Positions 9,728 through 18,580 of a stretch of DNA of 64,000 bases are shown here, piece by piece; position 1 is the stretch's first letter; the number at the start of each line of letters is the position of its first letter. The translations under genes were made by a program, and so were the position numbers. The stretch comes from Pectobacterium aroidearum (GTDB lineage Bacteria; Pseudomonadota; Gammaproteobacteria; Enterobacterales; Enterobacteriaceae), in the NCBI RefSeq assembly GCF_041228105.1, contig NZ_CP166097.1:5084001-5148000 (forward strand), read 5' to 3'. The notes beneath the pieces were generated by a model, which did no database searches, had not been told where the DNA came from, and saw only the letters and a program-made list of their open reading frames with translations.

Positions 9728-10354
9728 ATGAGTTATTCACTGCCATCGCTGCCTTATGCTTATGACGCACTGGAACCGCATTTCGACAAAGAGACGATGG
9801 AAATTCACCATTCCAAACACCATCAGGCTTACGTCAATAATGCTAATGCCGCGCTGGAATCTCTGCCTGAGCTGGCTAAATTGTCTGTTGAAGAACTGAT
9901 CGCCCAACTGGATAAAGTTCCTGCTGAGAAAAAAGCAGCACTGCGTAACAACGCAGGTGGCCATGCTAACCACAGCCTGTTCTGGAAAGGCCTGAAAGTA
10001 GGCACGACGCTGACTGGCGACCTGAAAGCCGCCATCGAACGTGATTTCGGCAGCGTTGATGCATTTAAAGAGAAATTTGAGCAAGCAGCAGCAACCCGTT
10101 TTGGTTCTGGCTGGGCCTGGCTGGTGCTGAAAGACGACGGCAAACTGGCTGTAGTCTCTACTGCAAACCAAGACAGCCCGCTGATGGGTGAAGCAATTTC
10201 TGGTACTTCTGGCTACCCAATCGTCGGTCTGGACGTATGGGAACACGCTTACTACCTGAAATTCCAAAACCGTCGCCCAGATTACGCGAAAGCATTCTGG
10301 AACGTGGTGAACTGGGACGAAGCAGCAGCTCGTTTCGCCAGCGCGAAAAAATAA
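9728..10354 (+). CDS. sodA: Manganese superoxide dismutase SodA
   Basis: Cytoplasmic enzyme that converts superoxide to oxygen and hydrogen peroxide. It has 208 residues and begins [20 protein letters not shown]. The four metal ligands are visible as H27, H82, D169 and H173 (motif DVWEHAYY). The sequence [10 protein letters not shown] and an overall near-identity with E. coli SodA support manganese specificity. ATG 9728 is preferred over an in-frame ATG at 9713 because the latter forms part of the ribosome site (TGGAG). A strong terminator follows. Confidence 0.97.
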   Translation: MSYSLPSLPYAYDALEPHFDKETMEIHHSKHHQAYVNNANAALESLPELAKLSVEELIAQLDKVPAEKKAALRNNAGGHANHSLFWKGLKVGTTLTGDLKAAIERDFGSVDAFKEKFEQAAATRFGSGWAWLVLKDDGKLAVVSTANQDSPLMGEAISGTSGYPIVGLDVWEHAYYLKFQNRRPDYAKAFWNVVNWDEAAARFASAKK

Positions 10355-10399
10355 AACCGTTGGATGCCTGATCTCATCAGGCACCTTCTGCGTTTGAAT

Positions 10400-10437
10400 A
10401 AAAACTGGAATAACAGTCTGTTATTCCAGTTTTTTTA
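10400..10437 (+). terminator. sodA rho-independent terminator
   Basis: ACTGGAATAACAG and CTGTTATTCCAGT form a 13-bp stem with a tiny loop, flanked by AAAAA on the left and TTTTTTT on the right. It can work in both directions. A second small hairpin (TGCCTGAT/ATCAGGCA) lies just upstream. Confidence 0.85.
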
Positions 10438-10472
10438 TATCCGTCATACTTCAAACCGCATGCACGTTGGCA
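10437..10472 (-). repeat. Stray end of the hairpin-chain repeat
   Basis: ATATCCGTCATACTTCAA followed by CGCATGCACGTTGGC matches the right terminus of the 8359-8630 element in reverse orientation, with a few substitutions; similarity then stops. This is a decayed or truncated copy directly after the sodA terminator. Confidence 0.65.
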
Positions 10473-10524
10473 ATATTTGGTTCATCATTGTCTCTTGCCC
10501 GACAGGCCGCCGCTGACTGGCGCG

Positions 10525-10551
10525 TAAAGTTCCAGAGTAAAGTGCCGATAT
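10525..10551 (+). promoter_or_regulatory. Sigma-28 (FliA) promoter of the chemoreceptor gene
   Basis: TAAAGTTC-N11-GCCGATAT matches the flagellar sigma-28 consensus TAAAGTTT-N11-GCCGATAA at 14 of 16 positions with exact spacing. It lies about 130 bp before the receptor start. Confidence 0.8.
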
Positions 10552-10683
10552 CTACTGCGGGTTTTTATCATGTTGTTTTGCAAAAATAGGCTTGGCAAGC
10601 GGTAATCCGAGATGCTAGCACCGCTAATCAAGTGTGCATCAGGATAGTGAATTTGACTCAATAAGATATAGTGGTGGGATGTG

Positions 10684-12576
10684 ATGGCTATGAATTTTGA
10701 CAATCTAAAAGTCGGTAAAAAATTAGGATTAGGCTTTTTCCTGATTCTGCTGATGACCATGGTGATTGCCGGTGCGGGCATTATGCATATTAGCTCGCTG
10801 AAAGACAGTATTGATAAAGTTAATTTAAGCAACAATATCAATGATGAAATTAACCAGGCTAAATATTACCGCGCATTATACGGCACCACTTATAACCCAG
10901 ATGATATAAAAAGGAACATTGAGCATATTGCCAGCGTCAGTAAACTCGCTGAAAAAGCAAAAGAATTTCACTGGCCTGAAAGCGACGCCAAGAAAATAGC
11001 CAGCATCCCCACATTAATTACCAGCTATCAGGAAAAACAAAATAATTATATTAATGCCGTGAGCAAAAAGGATGCCGTAAGAAAAAGCTGGAATATTTCA
11101 ACCACGGAAAAACCCCTACAAGATCTCAACGATCAATTAAAGACAGACAACAACAGCACGAACCTGCAATTATTACTTTCCGACCTGAACCAAAAACTGA
11201 TTGCCGTCCGCTACCACGTTCGTGGTTTATTACTTTCTACCAATAAAGAATCCGAAGAAAAACTGACGGATGCCATCAACGCGGCACAAACGTCATTGAC
11301 CTTCCTGTATCAGAGTCTGTCTGCCGAACAGCGTGAAACGCTGGCACCGGTTATGACGATCATGAACAACTATGAAGAGCAGGTTCTGGCCTATATGCCA
11401 GCCTATCAGGAGGAAATGGCGCAGGCGGGGCAAATGCAGGCTGTCGCCGAACAGCTGAACATCGTGGTGAAATCCCTGCTTAGCGATCAGTTGGCGGCGT
11501 CACAGGCTGATATTCACAATGCCACGCTGCAAATGAGCATCGCGGCGCTGATTACGCTGCTGCTTGGTCTGCTGATTTCCTGGTTCATTTCACGCCAGAT
11601 CACCACACCGTTGGGCAACACATTGAACATGGCTGAAAAAATCGCGACAGGCGACCTCACCATGTCCATCAACACGACGCGTAAGGATGAGCTGGGTCAG
11701 TTGATGAGTGCGATGTCGAAAATGAACGACAACCTGCACAATATGATCGACGACATTCGCGTCGGCGTCAGCCAGATTTCTAATGCTTCCAGCGAGATCG
11801 TCGCAGGCAATACAGACCTGTCATCACGCACCGAGCAACAGGCTGCAGCCGTTGAACAAACCGCCGCCAGCATGGAGCAGCTCACCGCGACAGTTAAGCA
11901 AAACGCGGATAACGCACACCACGCCAACAAATTGGCAATCAGCGCTTCCCAAACGGCCAAACAGGGTGGCGAGCAGGTGAATAACGTGGTGCAAACCATG
12001 ACCGCGATTGAGAACAGCTCTAAACGTATCGCGGAAATCACGTCCGTCATTAACAGCATCGCCTTCCAGACCAACATTCTGGCATTGAACGCCGCGGTGG
12101 AAGCCGCTCGCGCCGGTGAACAGGGCCGTGGCTTTGCCGTGGTTGCCAGCGAAGTCCGCAATCTGGCACAGCGCAGTTCTCAAGCCGCGAAGGAAATCGA
12201 AGGCTTGATCTCTGAATCAGTTAATCAGGTATCGCACGGTGCGACGCTGGTCGGCAACGCTGGAAAAACGATGAACGATATCGTCACCTCGATCACACAG
12301 GTGCATGACATCATGGGTGAAATTGCCACCGCATCGGATGAGCAAAGCCGGGGTATCAGTCAGGTTAGCCAGGCGATTGTGGAGATGGACAGCACCACGC
12401 AGCAGAACGCCGCGCTGGTTGAACAATCCTCTGCTGCCGCCGACTCGCTGGAAGAACAGGCACGGTTGCTGAAGCAGGCGGTTTCCGTCTTCCGTCTGGC
12501 CAACACGCAGCACGATGAGACGCCTGCCAGTATCGCATTTACCAACCCAACGCATCGTCTGCACGCACCGCGCTAA
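10684..12576 (+). CDS. Methyl-accepting chemotaxis protein
   Basis: Membrane chemoreceptor feeding the CheA/CheW phosphorelay. It has 630 residues. TM1 is at about 12-32; a periplasmic, mostly helical four-helix-type ligand domain follows to about 275; TM2 is at ~280-300; then HAMP (RQITTPLGNTLNMAEKIATG) and a signalling domain with the hairpin tip [17 protein letters not shown] sequence and [20 protein letters not shown]. The ligand is unknown. It ends HRLHAPR and lacks the CheR/CheB-docking pentapeptide found in the other receptor of this window. GTG 10681 is an alternative start; GGTGGG precedes ATG 10684. A sigma-28 promoter couples it to flagellar genes. Confidence 0.92.
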   Translation: MAMNFDNLKVGKKLGLGFFLILLMTMVIAGAGIMHISSLKDSIDKVNLSNNINDEINQAKYYRALYGTTYNPDDIKRNIEHIASVSKLAEKAKEFHWPESDAKKIASIPTLITSYQEKQNNYINAVSKKDAVRKSWNISTTEKPLQDLNDQLKTDNNSTNLQLLLSDLNQKLIAVRYHVRGLLLSTNKESEEKLTDAINAAQTSLTFLYQSLSAEQRETLAPVMTIMNNYEEQVLAYMPAYQEEMAQAGQMQAVAEQLNIVVKSLLSDQLAASQADIHNATLQMSIAALITLLLGLLISWFISRQITTPLGNTLNMAEKIATGDLTMSINTTRKDELGQLMSAMSKMNDNLHNMIDDIRVGVSQISNASSEIVAGNTDLSSRTEQQAAAVEQTAASMEQLTATVKQNADNAHHANKLAISASQTAKQGGEQVNNVVQTMTAIENSSKRIAEITSVINSIAFQTNILALNAAVEAARAGEQGRGFAVVASEVRNLAQRSSQAAKEIEGLISESVNQVSHGATLVGNAGKTMNDIVTSITQVHDIMGEIATASDEQSRGISQVSQAIVEMDSTTQQNAALVEQSSAAADSLEEQARLLKQAVSVFRLANTQHDETPASIAFTNPTHRLHAPR

Positions 12577-12605
12577 TATCCAAACAGCGACGTACCAGAA
12601 ACAAC

Positions 12606-12629
12606 AAAGCCCCTGTTAAACAGGGGCTT
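12606..12629. terminator. Hairpin between the chemoreceptor gene and yibL
   Basis: AAGCCCCTGT and ACAGGGGCTT form a 10-bp stem with a 3-4-nt loop between convergent genes. The T-run is weak, so termination efficiency is uncertain. Confidence 0.6.
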
Positions 12630-12693
12630 CATCAACGAATCCATTACGCTAACGCGTCCATCATCAGCTTCTGTCGGCGCAGAGAAACAAACC

Positions 12694-13056
12694 TCAGAAC
12701 GGTTTCGGCGCGTAGCCCGTCATCTCTGTTAAGCCCATCTCGCGCCCCAGTGCGGTCATCGGGTGCACCACCACCAAACCGCGAACGCTTTTCTTCAACG
12801 TCCCCATATCAGCCTGCTCTTTTTTAGTAATCGCACGGCTGAAAGGCAGCTTCGCCAGTTTCTGCGCTTCTTTGCTGAGTTTCTGTTCTCTCACGTTACG
12901 CAGGCGCTCAATTTCGACCGTTAGCTTCTCACGCGCTTCCATATTGAGGGCGATAGCTTCAGCATCACCTTGTGCCAGCAGCGTGGCCTGCTTACGCGTC
13001 AGCTTATCCAATTGGTCGCTAAGGCGTTTAATCTCTGCTTTTTCCTGCTCTTTCAT
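12694..13056 (-). CDS. yibL: YibL family ribosome-associated protein
   Basis: A 120-residue protein, the same length as E. coli YibL (DUF2810), which co-purifies with ribosomal subunits; its exact role is unknown. The N-terminal ~70 residues are charged and predicted coiled coil ([19 protein letters not shown]). The C-terminal block [20 protein letters not shown] with [17 protein letters not shown] is strongly conserved. ATG 13056 was chosen on homology; the frame continues 16 codons upstream without conservation. It lies 91 bp downstream of mtlR, the same neighbourhood as in E. coli. Confidence 0.9.
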   Translation of the reverse strand: MKEQEKAEIKRLSDQLDKLTRKQATLLAQGDAEAIALNMEAREKLTVEIERLRNVREQKLSKEAQKLAKLPFSRAITKKEQADMGTLKKSVRGLVVVHPMTALGREMGLTEMTGYAPKPF

Positions 13057-13147
13057 AAAAGATAACCTGTATAACGGGAGAATAATGCGGAGCACAGCAT
13101 ACACTATACTCTTGGCTGACGCAGTGACGTGATACCGAGGAATAGGG

Positions 13148-13756
13148 TTAAAACGCCTTTTTCAGGCTAATTTGCGCAATCAGAGTAGTTAGAGATAACA
13201 CTAGCGTGGAACGCACCATCTGCTGATAGCGCTGCTGCTGCATGTTCACCAGAAGCGGATCGGCAGCGTCAGCTCCCTGCGGCAAAGCTGGCTCTGCGGG
13301 CAGCGCCGTAACGCAATGCAGTTCGCCGATGGGGCCCAGAATTTCATCGTCGGTAAAACGGTAATGCCGATCGTCATGCGCCAGCTCTTCACCCAGCGCC
13401 ATTAACAGCTCTGCATCTTCGTACTCTTTACGACTGATCATTCCCAGACCATAAATCAGTTTCAGGCGCACAGACAGGTCACCCAGCGGGCCCGTTCCTG
13501 TCATCAAGGGTTCAACGGCATATTTCACTGCATAGTCGTCTTTACGGAACACCTGCAACATCAGGATACTGACCGCTTCAGCCAGCAATTCAACGGCACA
13601 AAGCATAAAATCGCGCACGGTCTTCCCTGAGTTCAGCGCTTCCAGAACCCGGTTTTCAAACGCCTGTGTTTCTTCCATCGTCACTTCTCGACCCTTTAAA
13701 CCCGCACACAGCATACCCCATCTCGGTAGCATGCTTACCGGCAGGTGTGGCGACAT
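13148..13756 (-). CDS. mtlR: Mannitol operon repressor MtlR
   Basis: Negative regulator of mannitol uptake and use. It has 202 residues from the first start (E. coli 195). The core is strongly conserved: [22 protein letters not shown], [17 protein letters not shown] and [16 protein letters not shown]. MtlR proteins are helical and lack a classical DNA-binding motif. The start is uncertain: ATG 13756 has GGGGATGG upstream, while an internal ATG at 13678 ([11 protein letters not shown]) begins where similarity to E. coli becomes strong and would give 176 residues. It is the last gene of mtlA-mtlD-mtlR, 65 bp after mtlD. Confidence 0.9.
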   Translation of the reverse strand: MSPHLPVSMLPRWGMLCAGLKGREVTMEETQAFENRVLEALNSGKTVRDFMLCAVELLAEAVSILMLQVFRKDDYAVKYAVEPLMTGTGPLGDLSVRLKLIYGLGMISRKEYEDAELLMALGEELAHDDRHYRFTDDEILGPIGELHCVTALPAEPALPQGADAADPLLVNMQQQRYQQMVRSTLVLSLTTLIAQISLKKAF

Positions 13757-13821
13757 CCCATCCCCGACGTCGCCTATACCTTTTACACCGTGTCGAAAAG
13801 ACCGGTGACGAGACGCGCCGA

Positions 13822-14970
13822 TTACTGCATGGCGTTATACACATTCACTGCTTGCGCGACAACCTCGCTGTCAGCATCCAGACCAGAAATCTGCGCCAGC
13901 GCCGCTTGTGGCCCCTGAGCACGGAGTAACTCCGCCAGTTCCAGCGCCTGCGGATCCTGCTCGCTGCGATAATGCATCGCGGCGGCAATGCCGGTAATCA
14001 GGTTGTCATGCGGCAAATGGTACTCCAATGTTCCCAGCAGCGGCTTGATCAGACGGTCGCCTGCGCTCAGTTTACGCAGCGGCTGACGGCCAACACGCTC
14101 TACATCATCATGCAGATGAGGGTTTTCAAAGCGGCTGAGAATCTTATTGATATAAGCAGCATGTTTATCCGCATCAAAGCCGTAGCGCTTGATGAGCACT
14201 GCGCCACTCTCTTCCATTGCGCCTTTGACTACGGCTCTGACTTTTGGGTCAAGAATCGCATCGCGAATCGTTTGATGACGCGCCTGCTGACCGAGGTAGG
14301 CCGTAATCGCATGGCCGGTATTAAGCGTGAAGAGCTTACGTTCGACAAACGCCATCAGGTTGTCGGTCAGTTCCATACCGGGAATCGCTGGCGGCTCACC
14401 GCAGAACTGGGTTTTATCGACAATCCATTCGCTGAAAGTTTCTACCGTCACCGCCAACACATCATCACTGCCCGCTTCGGAAGGAGGAACGATGCGATCC
14501 ACTGCGGAATCGACAAATCCCACATGCTCGACAACCCATTCCTGGTGACCTTCCGGCAGCAGTTTCAACACATGCTGTTTTAACTGGCTGGTGCCGCGCA
14601 CCATATTTTCACAGGCAATAATGTTCAACGGCCGGGTAGTACCGTCGTTATGACGTTTAACCAGCCCCTGAGCGATAGTTCCAGCGATTTTTTCCAGAAT
14701 CTGCGGCCCGACAGCAGTGGTCACCAGATCGGCCACGGCAATCAGCGCGACGGCATCCTGACTACCGCTGTGAACGGCACTCACGTTGCTAACGGTATCA
14801 AGGCGTGTGTTATCGCCCACAATCCGCACTGTATAGCTTTTACGGCTGTTCAGGGCATCCAACAACGGCTGATTGACGTCAGCGAATGTCAGTTCGACGT
14901 TGGCATCCGCCAACAACTTCCCAATAAATCCACGGCCAATATTACCCGCGCCAAAATGTAATGCTTTCAT
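13822..14970 (-). CDS. mtlD: Mannitol-1-phosphate 5-dehydrogenase MtlD
   Basis: NAD-dependent oxidation of mannitol 1-phosphate to fructose 6-phosphate, following PTS uptake by MtlA. It has 382 residues, as in E. coli. The N-terminal nucleotide-binding loop is [17 protein letters not shown]. The polyol dehydrogenase signature region and the catalytic Lys/His segment ([16 protein letters not shown]) are intact. It lies 61 bp downstream of mtlA, separated by a hairpin with a T-run that may partly terminate transcription after mtlA. Confidence 0.96.
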
Positions 14971-15001
14971 GAGACATAACCTTAAAAGAACATAAAAAGA
15001 G

Positions 15002-15023
15002 GCCGCCCGAAGGCGGCACTAGC
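15002..15023 (-). terminator. Attenuating terminator between mtlA and mtlD
   Basis: On the minus strand GCCGCC-TTCG-GGCGGC is followed by CTCTTTTTATG: a stable UUCG tetraloop stem plus T-run. Its position after mtlA and before mtlD suggests partial termination that gives more MtlA than MtlD (inference). Confidence 0.65.
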
Positions 15024-15031
15024 CACATCAA

Positions 15032-16939
15032 TTAGGCACTCTTTTTACCGGAGAGTAAGTCGAGTACTTCCTGAACATCCTGCGTATGCGCCAGACGTTC
15101 AATGACAGCGTCATCATCCAGTGCGTTGGTCAGGCTGGTGATAACCTGAATGTGTTCGTTGTTACGGGCAGCGATACCGATAACCAGACGTGCAACCTCA
15201 TCTTCTTCATCGCCAAAGCGAACCCCTTCAGGGTATTGACAGAAAACCACGCCCGTTTTCAGTACGCGATCTTTCGCTTCAATCGTACCGTGCGGTACCG
15301 CGATCGATTCGCCCAGATAAGTAGAGGTCAGCTTCTCGCGCTCCAGCATCGCTTCAACATACTCAGGCTCGACGTAGCCGCCTTTCACCAGTTGCTCACC
15401 AGCGAAACGGATTGCCTGCTCTTTGTGTGTCGCATGCTGATTCAGGAACACATTACCCGCCCCCAGTTGGAACAGGTTCGTCTGCGTATCGGCTACAGCC
15501 GGCGCAGGCGTCGCAACGGTTTCAGGCTTCGCGGCACCCTGCGCAGCCACCAGACGCGCTGCCAGGTCGCTATACAGGCCGCTATCAAGAAAGTTGGTCA
15601 GCGAAATATGCTGTGCCTGCGGCGCATGACGCATCGCACGCTCGGTCAGGTCACGGTGCGTAATCACCAGATCGACATCGTCCGGCAGACTGTTGATCGC
15701 GCTATTGGTTACCGAAATGTTGGTCAGCCCGGCATCCTGCACTTTCTTGCGCAGCACTCCCGCACCCATCGCGCTGGAACCCATACCGGCGTCACAGGCT
15801 ACGATGATTTTACGCACGGTGCTCATATCGCCGCTGACGCCAGCGCTCGCCGCCGTACCTTTCGCAGACGCTTTCATTTCCTGTACGCGGCGCGTTGCGT
15901 CGCTCAGGTCTTCTTCTTTTTGCTTGGTGCTTTTCAGCAGAATCGCCGACACGATGAAGGAGACCGCGAAGGCCGCCGCAATGGCCGCAAGGTTAGCGAA
16001 GTAAGCACCTTTTGGCGTCATCGCCAGCACCGCCAGAATGGAGCCCGGTGACGCAGGAGAAACCAAACCGCCGCCCAGCACGCTCAGCGTAAACACGCCG
16101 GTCATCCCGCCCAGAATCACCGCGATAATCAGACGCGGATTCATCAGGACATAAGGGAAGTAGATTTCGTGAATCCCGCCCAGGAAGTGGATAATCGCCG
16201 CACCTGGCGCTGACTCTTTCGCGTTACCACGACCGAAGAACATATAAGCCATCAGCACGCCCATACCTGGGCCTGGGTTCGCTTCGATCAGGAAGAAAAT
16301 AGATTTGCCCGTTTCCGTCGCCTGCTGAATGCCCAGCGGTGAGAAAATACCGTGGTTAATGGCGTTATTCAGGAACAGAATTTTCGCGGGTTCAACAAAG
16401 ATGGACGTAAACGGCAGCAGGTTGTTCTGTACCATCAGGTTAACGCCGGAAGCCAGCACCTGAGAGAACACTTCAACCAGTGGACCGATTGCCAAAAATG
16501 CCAGAATTGCCAACAACATACCGATAATACCGGCAGAGAAGTTGTTGACCAGCATTTCAAAGCCACTCTTGATTTTACCGTCGACCACGCGGTCAAAACG
16601 TTTGATCGCCCAGCCGCCCAATGGACCGACGATCATCGCACCGAGGAACATCGGGATGTCGGTCCCGACGATCACACCCATCGTCGTAATTGCACCGACC
16701 ACGCCACCACGCTCACCGAATACCAGACGTCCGCCGGTATAACCAATCAGCAATGGCAGCAAATACGTAATCATCGGGCCGACGAGCTTCGCCAACGTTT
16801 CATTGGGAATCCAGCCGGTAGGAATAAACAGAGCGGTAATAATACCCCAGGCGATAAAAGCGCCAATATTGGGCATGACCATATTGCTGAGGAAGCGACC
16901 AAAGTTTTGCACTTTGATCTTAATATCTGGTGAAAGCAT
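15032..16939 (-). CDS. mtlA: PTS mannitol transporter EIICBA MtlA
   Basis: Single-chain membrane transporter that imports mannitol and phosphorylates it to mannitol 1-phosphate. It has 635 residues (E. coli 637). Domain order is IIC (about 1-335, membrane, with the GGIHEIYFPYV sugar-site motif around 254-264), IIB (~375-470, phosphocysteine C382 in ACDAGMGSSAMG) and IIA (~490-635, phosphohistidine H550 in SIAVPHGTIEAKD). All active residues are present. It is the first gene of mtlADR. Four CRP sites lie 260-440 bp upstream, so strong catabolite control is expected in addition to MtlR. Confidence 0.97.
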   Translation of the reverse strand: MLSPDIKIKVQNFGRFLSNMVMPNIGAFIAWGIITALFIPTGWIPNETLAKLVGPMITYLLPLLIGYTGGRLVFGERGGVVGAITTMGVIVGTDIPMFLGAMIVGPLGGWAIKRFDRVVDGKIKSGFEMLVNNFSAGIIGMLLAILAFLAIGPLVEVFSQVLASGVNLMVQNNLLPFTSIFVEPAKILFLNNAINHGIFSPLGIQQATETGKSIFFLIEANPGPGMGVLMAYMFFGRGNAKESAPGAAIIHFLGGIHEIYFPYVLMNPRLIIAVILGGMTGVFTLSVLGGGLVSPASPGSILAVLAMTPKGAYFANLAAIAAAFAVSFIVSAILLKSTKQKEEDLSDATRRVQEMKASAKGTAASAGVSGDMSTVRKIIVACDAGMGSSAMGAGVLRKKVQDAGLTNISVTNSAINSLPDDVDLVITHRDLTERAMRHAPQAQHISLTNFLDSGLYSDLAARLVAAQGAAKPETVATPAPAVADTQTNLFQLGAGNVFLNQHATHKEQAIRFAGEQLVKGGYVEPEYVEAMLEREKLTSTYLGESIAVPHGTIEAKDRVLKTGVVFCQYPEGVRFGDEEDEVARLVIGIAARNNEHIQVITSLTNALDDDAVIERLAHTQDVQEVLDLLSGKKSA

Positions 16940-17201
16940 AAAAACACACCCCTATTGAAACGCGCTGACAATAAGAGCGCGTGGTAATTATCGTGAGACG
17001 GCGTGGCAATATGTGTTAGTTGCAGCGATGGTTAGCAACAACAACCGACAGTCTTATTTTTTACCGAGCTATCAGCGGTGACCAAAACCTCGGCTGTTAT
17101 AGACATATCGGTTACAAAAACACCGATTGCTTCCGTCAGTATTACTGTATGCAGCGCGGACTCTAACACGCTGTTTTCATACCGCAACTCCATGGCGGGA
17201 A

Positions 17202-17378
17202 TGTGACAAAAATCACACAACCACCCTACATCAACGATACAAATAGGTGATTTACTTCACAAAAAACCGTTAAAAATGAAAAACTAAACCAAATTTCAGA
17301 TAAACACAGCCCCTTATATGTGATACGCATCACATTTTAGTGAGCTGTATTTGTTTTATTTATGTGATACTGGTCACA
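17202..17378 (-). promoter_or_regulatory. Array of four CRP sites upstream of mtlA
   Basis: Sites at 17202-17217 (TGTGA-CAAAAA-TCACA), 17246-17261 (GGTGA-TTTACT-TCACA), 17319-17334 (TGTGA-TACGCA-TCACA) and 17363-17378 (TGTGA-TACTGG-TCACA). Three are perfect and one has a single mismatch. E. coli mtlA is known to have several CRP sites. Centre spacings are 44, 73 and 44 bp. The remaining parts of 16940-17460 hold the leader of mtlA and no gene I can support. Confidence 0.85.
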
Positions 17379-17460
17379 ATTTATTTTTACCCTCTCGCCA
17401 GCCCATAGTCCTCTTATCCAGAATGTCTCTCTGTCACCGCGCATCGCTAAAACGACACGG

Positions 17461-18177
17461 TTAGGGATAATTCACGCCATTTACCCCTCTGAGCGCATTT
17501 ATTAAATTCTGCTGTTGCATCGGTAACGCCGCCACCATGCCGTTATATTGCGCGACCTGCTGCGGCGTACGGAATTGCACAGACGCGCCATTAAACACAG
17601 CCTGATCGCCCTGAACCTGAAGGAAATCGCCGATTTGAGTCAGGCTCTGTGCGAAGGCAATGGCATTAGGAATGGCGGGTAACAGCGCGTTGGTTGGCTG
17701 TATTACCGTGCGTGCATACAACCGCTCATAGGGTATCTGCACCTCTTCAGGCTGCTTGAGCGTCCGATGAGCATTGTCCGCCTGCACTTTCGCCGCCTGC
17801 ACATGCTGACTCAGCAGGTTCATTGCCCCGATAGATTGCCGAAGGCCATCACGCTGTGTCAGATAGTCTTTAGGGACACGAATACGGGAAATTTGCCCCA
17901 GCATCGGCGTCAGACTGCCGGATACGGCTTGATTAAACTGCTGAGAAAAGGTGGTTAAAATCGCATAATCGTTGGCAAAATTGCCAAAACTCTTCTTCTG
18001 CTCTTCCGTCAATGCGGGCAGCGTCCCATCCTGCTGCGACTGTGCGCTTTGCAGGAATGCAATGAATGCCTTCCGCTGCTCCGCTTCGCTGTCACCACAG
18101 GCAGCCAACTGCAATGCCGCCAGAATAACCAGAACTGGCAGCAGCCAGCGTGAACGGTACATCATCAGCCTTCTCAT
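17461..18177 (-). CDS. yiaF: YiaF-like DUF3053 lipoprotein
   Basis: Predicted lipoprotein of 238 residues, similar in length and sequence to E. coli YiaF (236). The signal sequence ends in the lipobox LAAC, giving Cys27 as the lipidation site. The conserved N-terminal block of the mature protein is EAEQRKAFIAFLQ, and ALTEEQKKSFGNFANDYAIL follows. Residues after the Cys are polar and mostly helical. Function is unknown. The start ATG 18177 has GGAG 10 nt upstream. In E. coli yiaF lies by ghrB; here it faces away from the AT-rich Zorya-like unit. Confidence 0.85.
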   Translation of the reverse strand: MRRLMMYRSRWLLPVLVILAALQLAACGDSEAEQRKAFIAFLQSAQSQQDGTLPALTEEQKKSFGNFANDYAILTTFSQQFNQAVSGSLTPMLGQISRIRVPKDYLTQRDGLRQSIGAMNLLSQHVQAAKVQADNAHRTLKQPEEVQIPYERLYARTVIQPTNALLPAIPNAIAFAQSLTQIGDFLQVQGDQAVFNGASVQFRTPQQVAQYNGMVAALPMQQQNLINALRGVNGVNYP

Positions 18178-18580
18178 TCCCTACTCCTGTTATGCTTACT
18201 GCCCCGCCAGCCGTGCCTTCTTCAGACAGAAACACGCCGACGTTGGATTTTCCATGACAAGATTTTCTACGACATAAGCATAGTCGAATCAGGCTGGCTG
18301 TGCAGAAAAAGGCCAGGTCTGGCGTTCAAGAGAAATAAAAACCAGTATGGTTATTGTTTAATCGAACACATATTATTAAAATTGCGTTTCATCTCGCATT
18401 TTTCATCCGAATAATAAAAATCGCCAAAATATGAGGTTACTCGACAATATGAAAAAATAGATTGCAAAATGAAACTATTAACAAGGTAACGAATATACAA
18501 TTTACTACCTTAAATAAATAAAAAGTGACTCTTTTAGCACGATAGCTTTATTTTTAATAAACGGACAATTTGACTACTCT
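18178..18580. promoter_or_regulatory. AT-rich leader of the Zorya-like operon
   Basis: A 403-bp non-coding region. Composition shifts near 18330 from ordinary to strongly AT-rich, marking the left edge of the acquired unit. A small hairpin GCCAG-GT-CTGGC lies near 18311-18322, and an inverted pair AAGGTA (18483-18488)/TACCTT (18506-18511) could be an operator. The zorA start has only a weak ribosome site. No tRNA, att repeat or integrase is visible. Confidence 0.4.

Noticed and set aside
15086..16051. Plus-strand open frame (321 codons) opposite mtlA
   Set aside because: Shadow of the IIBA part of mtlA; no start signal or homology.
17032..17220. 62-codon minus-strand open frame upstream of mtlA
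   Set aside because: It runs through the first CRP site and the leader, with no ribosome site or recognisable product.
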